From NCBI GenBank assembly GCA_903904755.1, contig CAIVDV010000020.1, positions 19,149 to 83,148 of the forward strand: DNA of 64,000 nt. Reading direction: 5' to 3'. This document shows positions 1 to 7,887 of the stretch, piece by piece. The stretch is from an uncultured Acidobacteriaceae bacterium. GTDB taxonomy: Bacteria; Acidobacteriota; Terriglobia; Terriglobales; Acidobacteriaceae. The notes beneath the pieces are model-generated. The model had not been told where the DNA came from and ran no database searches. It saw only the letters and a program-made list of their open reading frames with translations. The translations under genes and the position numbers were made by a program. The stretch's first letter is position 1. Each line of letters begins with the position of its first letter.

Positions 1-880
1 GGACTTCGCCCCGGGTGTCGGGACTGAAGAGCATTTCCAGGCTGTCGAGGCGGTCGAAAGCCTTTTCGTCGAGGCCGAAGCAGGATTTCCAGATGGGGTT
101 GACGTAGACGAACTGGCCGGTTGGGCTGAGCGTGGCGATCATCTCGTTGGCGTTTTCAAAGAGATCGCGGAAGCGCTCACGGGACTCGCGAAGGGCCCGT
201 TCCTGGCGGTGGGTGAGGGTCTGGTCGAGGGCAACGGCGAGCAGGCCGGAGGGCTGGCCCTCGACATCCCGGATGGCCGAGAGGTAGAGGGCGGCGGGGA
301 AGGTGTTTCCGTCGCGACGCCGCAGGTAGAGGTCAAAGCCGCGGAGCTGGCTGGGCGGGTAGGCGAGGATGTAGCGGACACACTCGCGCAGGGGGTCAAC
401 GTTGGTGTCGTCGCCGCCGGCGGATTTGGGGTCCTGGCGGCGGAGCCAACTGGAGATGCGCTCGAGCTCGCCGGGGCCGAAGATGTTCGCGACGTGCTCT
501 TTGCCGACGAGTTCCGAGGAGCGGATGCCGAGGAGTCTTTCCGCAGAGGGGTTGATGTAGGTGAAACAACCCTCCATGTCGGTGGCCAGCATCATGGGGC
601 TTGATGCTTCGAGCAGACCGCGTGCCATTTCAGTGTCGGTCTGGATGGCGGGGGGATGATGGATGGGCAGTGCACGGAGCAGGACGAGTGCGATGAAGGG
701 AATCCCGATGGCGAGGATGGCAGCGCCGGTGAGGAAATCGACGGCCGGGCCCCACAGCAAGTGGGCTACGCTGCCGGCAAGGAGGTATCCAGCGAGGCAT
801 CCAACGAGGATTCGAGTAGCTTTGGAGTTAACGCTTTTCAATCTCTGGTCGCCTGCAGTCCTGGTGGAGAAGTCCTTCAT
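1..880 (-). CDS. PAS-domain membrane sensor protein (partial, C-terminus beyond left edge)
   Basis: I read this gene by translating the complement of the left edge. It starts at ATG 880, with AAGGGA six bases upstream. The roughly 293 visible residues have a short polar N-terminus, two hydrophobic segments (about residues 20-65), a PAS domain containing FTYINPSAERLLGI, and a second PAS domain containing FVYVNPIWKSCFGL that runs into the edge. It is probably an inner-membrane signal receptor. The output domain (histidine kinase, GGDEF or other) lies outside the window, so the class cannot be decided. It is divergent from the nuclease gene at 1046. Confidence 0.82.
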   Translation of the reverse strand, partial: MKDFSTRTAGDQRLKSVNSKATRILVGCLAGYLLAGSVAHLLWGPAVDFLTGAAILAIGIPFIALVLLRALPIHHPPAIQTDTEMARGLLEASSPMMLATDMEGCFTYINPSAERLLGIRSSELVGKEHVANIFGPGELERISSWLRRQDPKSAGGDDTNVDPLRECVRYILAYPPSQLRGFDLYLRRRDGNTFPAALYLSAIRDVEGQPSGLLAVALDQTLTHRQERALRESRERFRDLFENANEMIATLSPTGQFVYVNPIWKSCFGLDEKAFDRLDSLEMLFSPDTRGEV

Positions 881-928
881 TGGGCATCCCTTTTACTTTC
901 AAGGGAGTGCAGAGTGTGATGTTACCGA

Positions 929-953
929 TGGTGCAACTTTAGTGTTAGCACCA
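929..953. promoter_or_regulatory. Inverted repeat in divergent promoter region
   Basis: Arms TGGTGC and GCACCA are separated by 13 bases. They lie in the 165-bp gap between the divergent PAS sensor and S1/P1 nuclease genes. It could be an operator, but six-base arms also arise by chance. Confidence 0.22.
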
Positions 954-1045
954 AGTATAGGGCGTTCTGGAAGGGTTCGTGAAGAGTTTTTTGCCGCCGG
1001 TTCCGTCCGGTAAACCTGGGAGGAAGCTGGAATATACTCCGAGCT

Positions 1046-1960
1046 ATGAGCCTGCGTGTGTTGTATCGCCCTGCCGCTTTTTTGCTTGCCTTCCTGCTGA
1101 TGATTCCGATGCCCGGCTATGGGTGGGGGAATGAGGGCCACCGGATGATCAACCGGCTGGCGCTGAGCAGCCTGCCAGCGGAGATGCCGGGATTTCTGCG
1201 AACGCCCGAGGCGCTGAATGAGGTGGAGTACCTGGGACCGGAGCCGGACCGGTGGCGGAACCATGCCGAGCCGGAGCTGGTGGCAGCGCAGGCGCCGGAG
1301 CACTTTATCGACCTGGAAGAGGCGGACGCGGTGGGGCCGCTGCCGAAGAATCGGCTGGAGTTTGAGGCGAAAGTGTTTGCGGCGGGCAAGCGGCCGGAGA
1401 AGGTGGGCCTGCAGCCCTGGCAAGCGGTGGAGGTGTGGCAGCGGCTGAAGGCAGCGATGCGCGAGTACCGGGGACTGCTGGCGGCGAAGGAGGATACGCG
1501 GCCGGTGGAGCAGGCGATTCTGTTTTATGCCGGGTGGCTGGGGCACTATGTGGGCGATGGCGCGCAGCCCCTGCACACGAGCGTGAACTACGACGGCTGG
1601 GCGCTGGCGGCGAATCCGCATGGGTATACGACGGAGCACGGGATCCACTGGCGGTTTGAGGGGACGTTTGTGGGGCCGGAGGGAGCGAAGCTGGCGGCGG
1701 CTGACGTGGCGGCGCGGATGACGCCGGTGAAGTTGGTGGATGGGGATATTTTTACAGCGTATGTGGGGTATCTGCGGCACTCGGGCGGGCTGGTGGAGCG
1801 GGTGTACGAACTGGACAAGGCGGGGGGATTCCGGAAGGCGGGGACGGCGGAGTCGCGCGGATTTGCCGAGGAGCGGCTGGCGGCGGGGGCGAGCATGCTG
1901 CGGGACATGATTTGGACGGCGTGGGTGGAAAGCGCGAAGGCGGCTCCGTCGCCGTATTGA
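1046..1960 (+). CDS. Secreted S1/P1-type nuclease
   Basis: The 304-residue protein has a signal peptide ending near PGYG, which would leave Trp27 as the mature N-terminus. In the S1/P1 family the N-terminal Trp is itself a zinc ligand. WGNEGH follows at once, and later GHYVGDGAQPLH and HGIHWRFE supply the His/Asp/Glu ligands of the trinuclear zinc site. Family members cleave single-stranded DNA and RNA and have 3'-nucleotidase activity, so it is probably a periplasmic or secreted nucleotide scavenger, which fits the nucleoside-salvage genes downstream. The best Shine-Dalgarno-like sequence is about 20 bases too far upstream, but no other in-frame start is available. Confidence 0.88.
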   Translation: MSLRVLYRPAAFLLAFLLMIPMPGYGWGNEGHRMINRLALSSLPAEMPGFLRTPEALNEVEYLGPEPDRWRNHAEPELVAAQAPEHFIDLEEADAVGPLPKNRLEFEAKVFAAGKRPEKVGLQPWQAVEVWQRLKAAMREYRGLLAAKEDTRPVEQAILFYAGWLGHYVGDGAQPLHTSVNYDGWALAANPHGYTTEHGIHWRFEGTFVGPEGAKLAAADVAARMTPVKLVDGDIFTAYVGYLRHSGGLVERVYELDKAGGFRKAGTAESRGFAEERLAAGASMLRDMIWTAWVESAKAAPSPY

Positions 1961-1964
1961 GGAC

Positions 1965-2447
1965 TCAGTCGCCGGAAGGTGCGGGTGCCGGGGAGAGGCG
2001 GGGCATGCGCGCGAAGATGAGACTGAGGACGAGAGCCAGGAGCAGGCAGGCGGGGCCAGCGGTGACCAGCCATGCGAGGATGGCGTGGCCGAGCATGCCG
2101 CCCATTTGGCCGGCGACCTGGATGGGAGACGAGGTCATGCGGTCCACGAGCTGTGTGCGCGAGAGCGTGGCAGCCGGAGCGCCGAAGATCCACTGCCCGA
2201 GGCGGAGAAACGGGACCAGCAGGAAAAGCTGGAAGGGCATGGCGACCCAGTTGGCGGCCTGAATGGCGGGCATATTGAGCCGCAGCGTGAGGGCGACCAG
2301 GGTGCAGATGGCGGTGGTTACGCCGAACAGGGGGACGCAGCCGATGGCGAATCCCAGAGCAAGGGTGCAGGCGAGCTGGCGCGGAGTGAGCCCCTGCTGG
2401 AGCCACCCCTGGGCACGTGCCGTCGCGACTGTGAGCCAACGCTTCAT
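1965..2447 (-). CDS. DUF2062 family membrane protein
   Basis: About 160 residues with a short amphipathic N-terminus, then LGFAIGCVPLFGVTT and further hydrophobic segments (about 3-4 membrane passes). This matches the DUF2062 pattern of small inner-membrane proteins of unknown function. The frame stays open to TTG 2474, but I prefer ATG 2447 (MKRWLTVATARAQG); neither has a clear ribosome-binding site. It is convergent with the nuclease gene, with only four bases between the stops. Confidence 0.75.
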   Translation of the reverse strand: MKRWLTVATARAQGWLQQGLTPRQLACTLALGFAIGCVPLFGVTTAICTLVALTLRLNMPAIQAANWVAMPFQLFLLVPFLRLGQWIFGAPAATLSRTQLVDRMTSSPIQVAGQMGGMLGHAILAWLVTAGPACLLLALVLSLIFARMPRLSPAPAPSGD

Positions 2448-2523
2448 ACGTATATAGAGTATCGGCGGAAGCAAATGTTTCTGTAGATAGCAAATTAATG
2501 TTTGTCCATATGGACCAAAAGGG

Positions 2524-3228
2524 TTAGGAATTTCTCATTTTGCGGGAAATTGGTGGGGATTGAGGCGATTCGGAGAGGTCTTCGCGGCGGCGAAGGCCGC
2601 GTTTTTTCATCGCGGTGAGGACCTGCTCGATTTTGAAGTCGAGGGCGTCGGAGCCGTCGACGACGAGATCGGCGAAGTCGATGAGTGGGCGGACGAAGGC
2701 GATGGCGCAGGGGCGGACGGTGGAGTCGTACTGTTGGCGGACGGATTGCTCATCGCGCCCACGCTCTTCGATGTCGCGGCGGAGGCGGCGGGAGTAGCAG
2801 AGGTCATCCTGGGTATCGACGTAGATTTTGAGGTGGTAGAGGGGGCGGAGTTCGGGGAAGTAGAGGGCGAACAGGCCTTCTACAAGCAGGCAGGCGCCGG
2901 GGCCGACGATGGGGCCGACGGTTTGTGTCTGGTGGGGCAAACGGGTGTAGGATGCGAAGTCGTAGACGGGGCGCTGGATGGCTTCTCCGCGGGCGAGGGC
3001 TGCGACGTGGGCGGCGAGGAGCGGGCTCTCGATCATGGCCGGGTCGTCGAAGTTGCGCTGGGCCCGCTCGGCCATGGGGAGGTGCGAGAGGTCGCGGTAG
3101 TAGCTGTCGAGCGAGAAGTGGACGCCACCAAGGGTGCGGGCGAGCTGGAGGGCGAGGGTGGTTTTGCCGGAGCCGGATGCGCCGGAGATGCCGAGGACGA
3201 CGGGCGGGAAGGGGAGTTGGGTGCTCAT
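2524..3228 (-). CDS. udk: Uridine kinase
   Basis: The 234-residue P-loop kinase has Walker A GASGSGKTT near the N-terminus, FSLDSYYRDL (nucleoside-binding Asp region) and LVEGLFALYFPEL, all typical of uridine/cytidine kinases. It phosphorylates uridine and cytidine in pyrimidine salvage. Its ATG overlaps the stop of the upstream phosphorylase gene by four bases (ATGA), so the two are probably translationally coupled. The last ~25 residues (after RRREDL) are a polar tail not typical of the family. Confidence 0.9.
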   Translation of the reverse strand: MSTQLPFPPVVLGISGASGSGKTTLALQLARTLGGVHFSLDSYYRDLSHLPMAERAQRNFDDPAMIESPLLAAHVAALARGEAIQRPVYDFASYTRLPHQTQTVGPIVGPGACLLVEGLFALYFPELRPLYHLKIYVDTQDDLCYSRRLRRDIEERGRDEQSVRQQYDSTVRPCAIAFVRPLIDFADLVVDGSDALDFKIEQVLTAMKKRGLRRREDLSESPQSPPISRKMRNS

Positions 3229-4112
3229 GGCTGCGGCTCCAGGGCCGTGAGCAGGGGAGCGAGCCGGGTGAAGAGGGCGGCGAGGCGATGCTGGACGCGG
3301 GAGCCGGCCTCGAAGACCTCCTCGTGGCTGAGGTGGGTTTGGCTGATGCCGGCGGCGAGGTTGGTGACGCAGGAGATGCCGAGAACCTGGATGCCCATAT
3401 GGCGGGCGACGATGGTTTCCGGCACGGTGGACATGCCGACGAGATCAGCGCCGAGGGTGCGGAAGGCGCGGATTTCGGCGGGGGTCTCAAAGCTGGGGCC
3501 GGTGGTGGCGAGGTAGACGCCTTCGGTGAGGGAGAAGCCTTCTTCCGCAGCGGCCTGGTGGGCGAGGGTGCGGAGGCGGAGGCTGTAGGCCTCAGTCATG
3601 TCGAAAAAGCGCAGGCCGGTGTGTTCCGAGCGGCCGAAGCGAGGCTCGTTGGGGCCGATGAGGGGGTTGAAGGGGAGCGCATTGATGTGGTCGGTGATGA
3701 GGGCGAGGTCCCCGATTCGGTAGGCGGGGTTGATGCCGCCGGCGGCGTTGGTGAGGATGACGGTTTGAATGCCGAGAGCCCCAAGGACACGCATGGGGAA
3801 GGTGACCTGGGCTGGGGAGTAGCCCTCGTAGAAGTGGACGCGGCCCTGCATGATGAGGACTGGGACCCCACCCAGGGTGCCGGCGACGAAGCGGCCGCTG
3901 TGGCCCTGGACGGTGGATTGGGGGAAGTGGGGCAGGGTGGAGTAGGGGATGGCGATGGGGGCCTGGACGGATTCGGCGACGGCGCCGAGGCCGGAGCCGA
4001 GGACGATGGCGACTTTGGGCTGAAGGGTGCCGAGGGCGGCGCGAACTGCGGCTGTGGCGAGGGCGACCTGGTCGAAGTAGGAGGATGAGGTATCGGGTGT
4101 GGTGTGGGGCAT
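3225..4112 (-). CDS. punA: Purine-nucleoside phosphorylase
   Basis: The 295-residue protein is of the trimeric (PNP/MTAP) family: VLGSGLGAV and GHSGRF (phosphate binding), TNAAGGI, ATTGPSFETPAE and GMSTVPE (purine-site region). It splits purine nucleosides to base plus ribose-1-phosphate. It forms a two-gene unit with udk, overlapping it by 4 bp. Start is ATG 4112, with only a weak, distant Shine-Dalgarno match. Confidence 0.92.
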   Translation of the reverse strand: MPHTTPDTSSSYFDQVALATAAVRAALGTLQPKVAIVLGSGLGAVAESVQAPIAIPYSTLPHFPQSTVQGHSGRFVAGTLGGVPVLIMQGRVHFYEGYSPAQVTFPMRVLGALGIQTVILTNAAGGINPAYRIGDLALITDHINALPFNPLIGPNEPRFGRSEHTGLRFFDMTEAYSLRLRTLAHQAAAEEGFSLTEGVYLATTGPSFETPAEIRAFRTLGADLVGMSTVPETIVARHMGIQVLGISCVTNLAAGISQTHLSHEEVFEAGSRVQHRLAALFTRLAPLLTALEPQP

Positions 4113-4199
4113 GGCTTTGGTGATTCTAATCCTGAGACGTAGAGTGGTGGAATGGGCCTGGCGCGATGGTTGTTGGGATGGCCGGGCTGGAGGTGGGAG

Positions 4200-4475
4200 A
4201 TGTGCCGGAATATACGGGTGCTGTTCAACTTCGAGCCGCCGGTGACGGATGCGGAGATTGCGGCTGCGGCCTTGCAGTATGTGCGCAAGGTGAGCGGTGT
4301 GGTGAAGCCGTCGAAGGCGAATGAAGCGGTGTTTCAGACGGCGGTGGCAGAGGTGACGCGGGTGACGGCGGAGCTGCTGGCAGGGCTGGAGACGACAGGC
4401 GCGAAGCGGACGCGGGAAGAGGAAGCGGCGAAGGCGAAGGCGCGGAATGTGGCGCGGTTTGGGGCGAGGGACTGA
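4200..4475 (+). CDS. DUF2277 family protein
   Basis: The 91-residue protein starts MCRNIRVLFNFEPP, the hallmark of DUF2277, and continues ALQYVRKVSG and KPSKANEAVF. AGGTGGGAG directly precedes ATG 4200, so I reject a 16-codon N-terminal extension. Function is unknown; the family is short, soluble and widespread. Its stop codon TGA (4473-4475) lies inside the first unit of an octamer repeat array. Confidence 0.85.
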   Translation: MCRNIRVLFNFEPPVTDAEIAAAALQYVRKVSGVVKPSKANEAVFQTAVAEVTRVTAELLAGLETTGAKRTREEEAAKAKARNVARFGARD

Positions 4476-4540
4476 GGGACTGAGGGACTAAGGGACTGAG
4501 GGACCAGGGACGTAGGGACCAGGAACATAGGGACCAGGGA
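4468..4540. repeat. Tandem octamer array GGGAC(N)(N)A, about ten units
   Basis: Units in order: GGGACTGA twice, GGGACTAA, GGGACTGA, GGGACCA, GGGACGTA, GGGACCA, GGAACATA, GGGACCA and a partial unit. The first unit contains the end and stop codon of the DUF2277 gene; the array fills most of the gap before the next gene. A closely related array lies at 7841-7887. Confidence 0.9.
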
Positions 4541-4563
4541 GTGGGGATGGAGGAGAGGTGACT

Positions 4564-4842
4564 ATGAGAGAGATAGTGGCTTGGATTTTTGGGCTGGGGC
4601 TGGGCGGGAATGCTCTGCTGTTTGTGCCGCAGATATTGGCGGTGTGGCGGAAGAAGACGGATGAGGGCGTGAGCCTGGTGACGTTTGGGGGCTTCAGCGT
4701 GCTGCAGGTGGTGGGGATTGTGCATGGAGTGCTGGAGCACGATGCGAGCCTGACCTGGGGGATGGCGGCGAGTTTGCTGACCTGCGGGACGGTGACGGGG
4801 CTGACGGTGTACTACCGGCTGCGGCGGCTGCGGGCTGCCTGA
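4564..4842 (+). CDS. PQ-loop (SemiSWEET-like) membrane protein
   Basis: The 92-residue, three-segment membrane protein has a PQ-loop signature: LLFVPQILAVWRKKTDEGVS, then LVTFGGFSVLQ and a third segment ending in YYRLRRL. Bacterial SemiSWEETs of this size dimerise to transport sugars; the substrate here is unknown. GGAGGAGAGG at 4549-4558 supports ATG 4564 over GTG 4558. Confidence 0.72.
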   Translation: MREIVAWIFGLGLGGNALLFVPQILAVWRKKTDEGVSLVTFGGFSVLQVVGIVHGVLEHDASLTWGMAASLLTCGTVTGLTVYYRLRRLRAA

Positions 4843-4859
4843 GATTTGGGGGGTTGCCG

Positions 4860-5117
4860 ATGATGCGACGTGTTCGATGGTGGGCGATGGCGGGGTTTGC
4901 TGTGGCCCTGGTGTGGGTGGGGGTGGTGTGGGCGCTGTGGCCGCGAGTGAATGTGGGGCAGTCGTGGATTGTGGCGGTGACGGCGCCGGCGTCGGTGCTG
5001 GGACGGCGGCGGGCGATGCGCTGGGAGGAGTTTCTTTTGCTGAACGCGGGAGTGTATGCGGGGGTGGGGGTGGTGGTGGAGGGGGTTAGGGCGGTGCGGC
5101 GGAGGGTGCGAGGTTAG
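4860..5117 (+). CDS. Small hypothetical membrane protein
   Basis: About 85 residues with a basic N-terminus (MMRRVRWW), a hydrophobic segment of ~20 residues, a second hydrophobic stretch (EEFLLLNAGVYAGVGVVV) and a very basic C-terminus. It follows the PQ-loop gene by 17 bp on the same strand with a G-rich ribosome-binding region, so it is probably co-transcribed. I do not recognise it. The strongly G-biased composition leaves some doubt that it is real. Confidence 0.5.
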   Translation: MMRRVRWWAMAGFAVALVWVGVVWALWPRVNVGQSWIVAVTAPASVLGRRRAMRWEEFLLLNAGVYAGVGVVVEGVRAVRRRVRG

Positions 5118-5138
5118 GCGGAGGACGTGATGGGAGAG

Positions 5139-5459
5139 TCAGGCTGCGGTGTCAATCACTTCGAGGATGGTACCTTCGAGTTTCTGAAGGTGGGCGACGA
5201 TTTCGAAGAGGTTTTTGGCCTGTGGATTCCCGGCAGGGCTGAGCATGCGCATGAGGGCTTTTGGGGAGCGGGTGAGATCGGTTCCGAGCTGCATGAAGCC
5301 CACGGTGCCGTTGATGTATTTGCGGAGGAGTGATTTTCCGGTATCGAGGTCGCCCGAGAGCATGGCGGAGACGGCTTCCCGTAGCAGGGCTTTGCGGAAG
5401 GCGGGGCTCTGCTGGAGTTTGGCGCGGACGGTTTCGTTGAAGGATTTGGTGAGTGCCAT
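5139..5459 (-). CDS. HigA-like antitoxin / addiction-module regulator (no toxin partner)
   Basis: The 106-residue protein has the pattern of addiction-module antidote proteins with a divergent helix-turn-helix: FNETVRAKLQ, FRKALLREAV, GDLDTGKSLLRKYINGTVGF, SPKALMRMLSPAGNPQAKNL. Such genes usually sit next to a RelE/HigB-type toxin, but here the only same-strand neighbour, 19 bp upstream, is the Mrr-like endonuclease. It may be an orphan, or may regulate that endonuclease. Confidence 0.75.
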   Translation of the reverse strand: MALTKSFNETVRAKLQQSPAFRKALLREAVSAMLSGDLDTGKSLLRKYINGTVGFMQLGTDLTRSPKALMRMLSPAGNPQAKNLFEIVAHLQKLEGTILEVIDTAA

Positions 5460-5478
5460 TATGCCTCCTGTCTACCGG

Positions 5479-6456
5479 TCAGGTCAGCTTTGATTCTATC
5501 CAACTCCCCAAGCCGGTCGAGACTGCAAGTTTGGCAATTTTTCTGCCACTCCAAATGTGAATTAACCCTTCTTCCTCTGATCCGATTTCACCAGATTCTT
5601 GCGGAGTGTGCGCGACAAAAAACAGCATTTCTTGTTCGCTGCTTTGCACTTTGAAAGAATCAATGCAGTGCTCGAATTCTTTCTTTTTGCCAACGCTCTT
5701 GATTTGTACGTAGGCACGACCGTTCGTCACCGGATTCTCCAGGAAAATGTCAAAGTCCTTCATCGTCTTTCCACGGCGGCTCGTCCTCGACCATCCACTG
5801 CGTTGAAAAATCAGGTCAACCAGGTTTTCGAAATCATACTCATGAAGTGCCTGAATTGCGGACAACAGCGCGTCCTCGTAAGACTGTCGGGCTTTCTTTG
5901 AGTTGATAACGGTCTGAGACTCGATTCCTTTGATTTTCCGAAGGATTCCGTCTTGGTCTCCGGGAGTGCAGACTGTTCCACGAAAGCCAGCGGTCTTCTT
6001 AATTGTTCCGGATAGTTCTTCCTGAACTAATGGGGCTTCGTTGAGCGATGTGCACCTCCAAGGTGTGTTGCATTCGAGCCAAAAGTGCCCCTCAGATTCG
6101 CTAGCAGGGTTTGGGTTTGGGATGGCACCGTCTTTCACGGTGCACCACCAAAGTCGATTTTCCTCGAAGGTAATCCAAACGTATTTCGAGGGACTTTCCA
6201 TCACGGCAACTAGCTGATTGAAGTCATTGGTTACCGCTCCCGCAAAAGTCTGCTTCCCATTTGATTTTTGCTCAAAATCCTTCCGGTTGATTTTTTCGAT
6301 CTTCGACTTATTCTTGGAGAAATTGACGAACAACTCCGCTGGGATATGGCGCCAACCAAGATGGACCTGGTTACGGCTTTTGGCAGCGTCCCACCATTTC
6401 CCCTTCTCGCCATTTTTCACGTAACGAACTTCAGTGGGTAGTTCAGCCAAATCCAT
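5479..6456 (-). CDS. Mrr-like restriction endonuclease with N-terminal reader-like domain
   Basis: The 325-residue protein has an N-terminal ~130 residues rich in aromatic motifs (VRYVKNGEKGKWW, QVHLGW, YVWITFEENRLWW). The C-terminal region is PD-(D/E)XK/Mrr-like: FENLVDLIFQRSGW, MKDFDIFL (Asp234 or Asp236), then VQIKS (Gln251, Lys253). This suggests a type IV-like enzyme whose N-terminal domain reads a DNA feature, perhaps modified bases, and whose C-terminal domain cuts. No methyltransferase is nearby. Base composition is near half GC in the stretch I counted, well below its neighbours, suggesting transfer. An EVE/PUA-like fold for the N-terminus is only a guess. Confidence 0.72.
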   Translation of the reverse strand: MDLAELPTEVRYVKNGEKGKWWDAAKSRNQVHLGWRHIPAELFVNFSKNKSKIEKINRKDFEQKSNGKQTFAGAVTNDFNQLVAVMESPSKYVWITFEENRLWWCTVKDGAIPNPNPASESEGHFWLECNTPWRCTSLNEAPLVQEELSGTIKKTAGFRGTVCTPGDQDGILRKIKGIESQTVINSKKARQSYEDALLSAIQALHEYDFENLVDLIFQRSGWSRTSRRGKTMKDFDIFLENPVTNGRAYVQIKSVGKKKEFEHCIDSFKVQSSEQEMLFFVAHTPQESGEIGSEEEGLIHIWSGRKIAKLAVSTGLGSWIESKLT

Positions 6457-6496
6457 TCTTTACTCCCGTTCCGCCACCAGTGGCAGATTTGAAGCC

Positions 6497-7762
6497 TCAC
6501 CCGAGAAACATGCCGGCGATGGAGGCGCTGATTAGGTTGGCCATGGTGCCGGCGAGCATGGCGCGGATGCCTAGTTTTGCTAGGTCGTTGCGGCGTTCGG
6601 GGACGAGGGCGCCGATGCCGCCGATCTGCATGCCGACGGAGCCGAGGTTGGCGAAGCCGCAGAGGGCGAAGGTGGCGATGGTGAAGGAGCGGGGGGCGAG
6701 GGTGGCTTTTTGCGCGCCGAGGTTGATGTAGGCGATGACCTCGTTGAGGGCCATGCGGGTGCCGAGGAGGTTGCCGATGGCGCCGGCGTCGTGCCAGGGA
6801 ACGCCGATGAGCCAGGCGATGGGGGCGAAGACGAAGCCGAGAATCTGTCCCAGAGACCCGGGGAACCAGGTGTGGCCGAGGTGGAACCAGTTGAGGATGG
6901 AGTCGAGCAGAGCGACGAGGGCGAGGAAGCTGACGAGCATGATGCCGACGTTGAAGGCGAGTTTGCCGCCGTCGATGGTGCCGCGGGCGATGGCTCCGAT
7001 GAGGTTTTCTTCGGCATGCTGTTCGTCTTTGGGGATGATGACCTTGCCTTCGGTGGCGGGGATTTCGGTTTCCGGGACGAGCATTTTGGCGAGCAGGATG
7101 GTGCCGGGCGAGGTCATGATGACGGCCGAAAGCAGGTGGCGCGCCTCAATGCCCTGGGAGATGTACATGGCCATGATGCCGCCGGAGACGTGGGCCATGC
7201 CGCTGGTCATGATGGTCATGAGTTCGGAGCGGGTGGCGCCCTTGAGGAATGGGCGGATGGTGAGGGGTGCTTCGGTTTGGCCCATGAAGATGGAGGCGGC
7301 GACGTTCATGGATTCCGCGCCGGAGATGCGCATGGTTTTGAGCATGACCCAGGCGAGGCCGCGGATGATGATTTGCATGAGGCCGATGTGGTACATGACG
7401 GCGAAGAAGGCGGAGATGAAGATGATGGTGGGCAGGACCTGGAAGGCGAAGATGGAGCCGGAGTTGGGATGGCCGTTCTGGGTGAGGACGTCGCCGAAGG
7501 CTCCGGCACCGGGGAGGCCGAGCTGGCCGAAGACGATGGCGGTGCCGGCGTAGGTGGCTGAGAGCATCTTCTGGACGACTTCTCCGGCGGCGGACATGAG
7601 ATCGCGGCCGGCATTGAAGCGGAGGACGAGGAAGGCGAAGAGGACCTGGAGTCCGAGTCCCCAGGCGACGGTGCGCCAGCGGATGGCCTTGCGGTTGGTG
7701 GAGCCGAAATAGGCAGCGAGGAGGACGGCGGCGATACCCAACAGACCGGTGAAACGTTCCAA
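6497..7762 (-). CDS. nupC: Concentrative nucleoside transporter, NupC family
   Basis: The 421-residue polytopic protein has CNT signatures: MNVAASIFMGQTEAPL (nucleoside/Na+ binding region), MTSGMAHVSGGI, and near the end ALCGFANLGSVGMQIGG. It imports nucleosides driven by H+ or Na+. Start is TTG 7762, preceded by CTAGGAG with eight bases of spacing. It lies downstream of deoA and cdd on the same strand and supplies their substrates. Confidence 0.92.
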   Translation of the reverse strand: MERFTGLLGIAAVLLAAYFGSTNRKAIRWRTVAWGLGLQVLFAFLVLRFNAGRDLMSAAGEVVQKMLSATYAGTAIVFGQLGLPGAGAFGDVLTQNGHPNSGSIFAFQVLPTIIFISAFFAVMYHIGLMQIIIRGLAWVMLKTMRISGAESMNVAASIFMGQTEAPLTIRPFLKGATRSELMTIMTSGMAHVSGGIMAMYISQGIEARHLLSAVIMTSPGTILLAKMLVPETEIPATEGKVIIPKDEQHAEENLIGAIARGTIDGGKLAFNVGIMLVSFLALVALLDSILNWFHLGHTWFPGSLGQILGFVFAPIAWLIGVPWHDAGAIGNLLGTRMALNEVIAYINLGAQKATLAPRSFTIATFALCGFANLGSVGMQIGGIGALVPERRNDLAKLGIRAMLAGTMANLISASIAGMFLG

Positions 7763-7840
7763 AGTGCGACTCCTAGAGGGCGAAAGGGGGTGGGATTTCG
7801 CCGGGGACTTGAGGATTACCTTACAGCATGGGGGAAGGCA

Positions 7841-7887
7841 GGGACATAGGGACGTAGGGACATAGGGACTAAGGACGTAGGGACTGG
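7841..7887. repeat. Second octamer array GGGAC(N)(N)A, about six units
   Basis: On the plus strand: GGGACATA, GGGACGTA, GGGACATA, GGGACTAA, GGACGTA, GGGACTGG. It overlaps the 3' end of deoA on the minus strand; the deoA stop TAG (7869-7871) falls within the GGGACTAA unit. It is the same family as the array at 4468-4540, but opposite in orientation relative to the gene it terminates. Confidence 0.88.

Noticed and set aside
2560..4088. Long plus-strand frames across udk and punA
   Set aside because: Gly/Asp/Glu/Val-rich shadow frames of well-supported minus-strand enzymes with full motifs.
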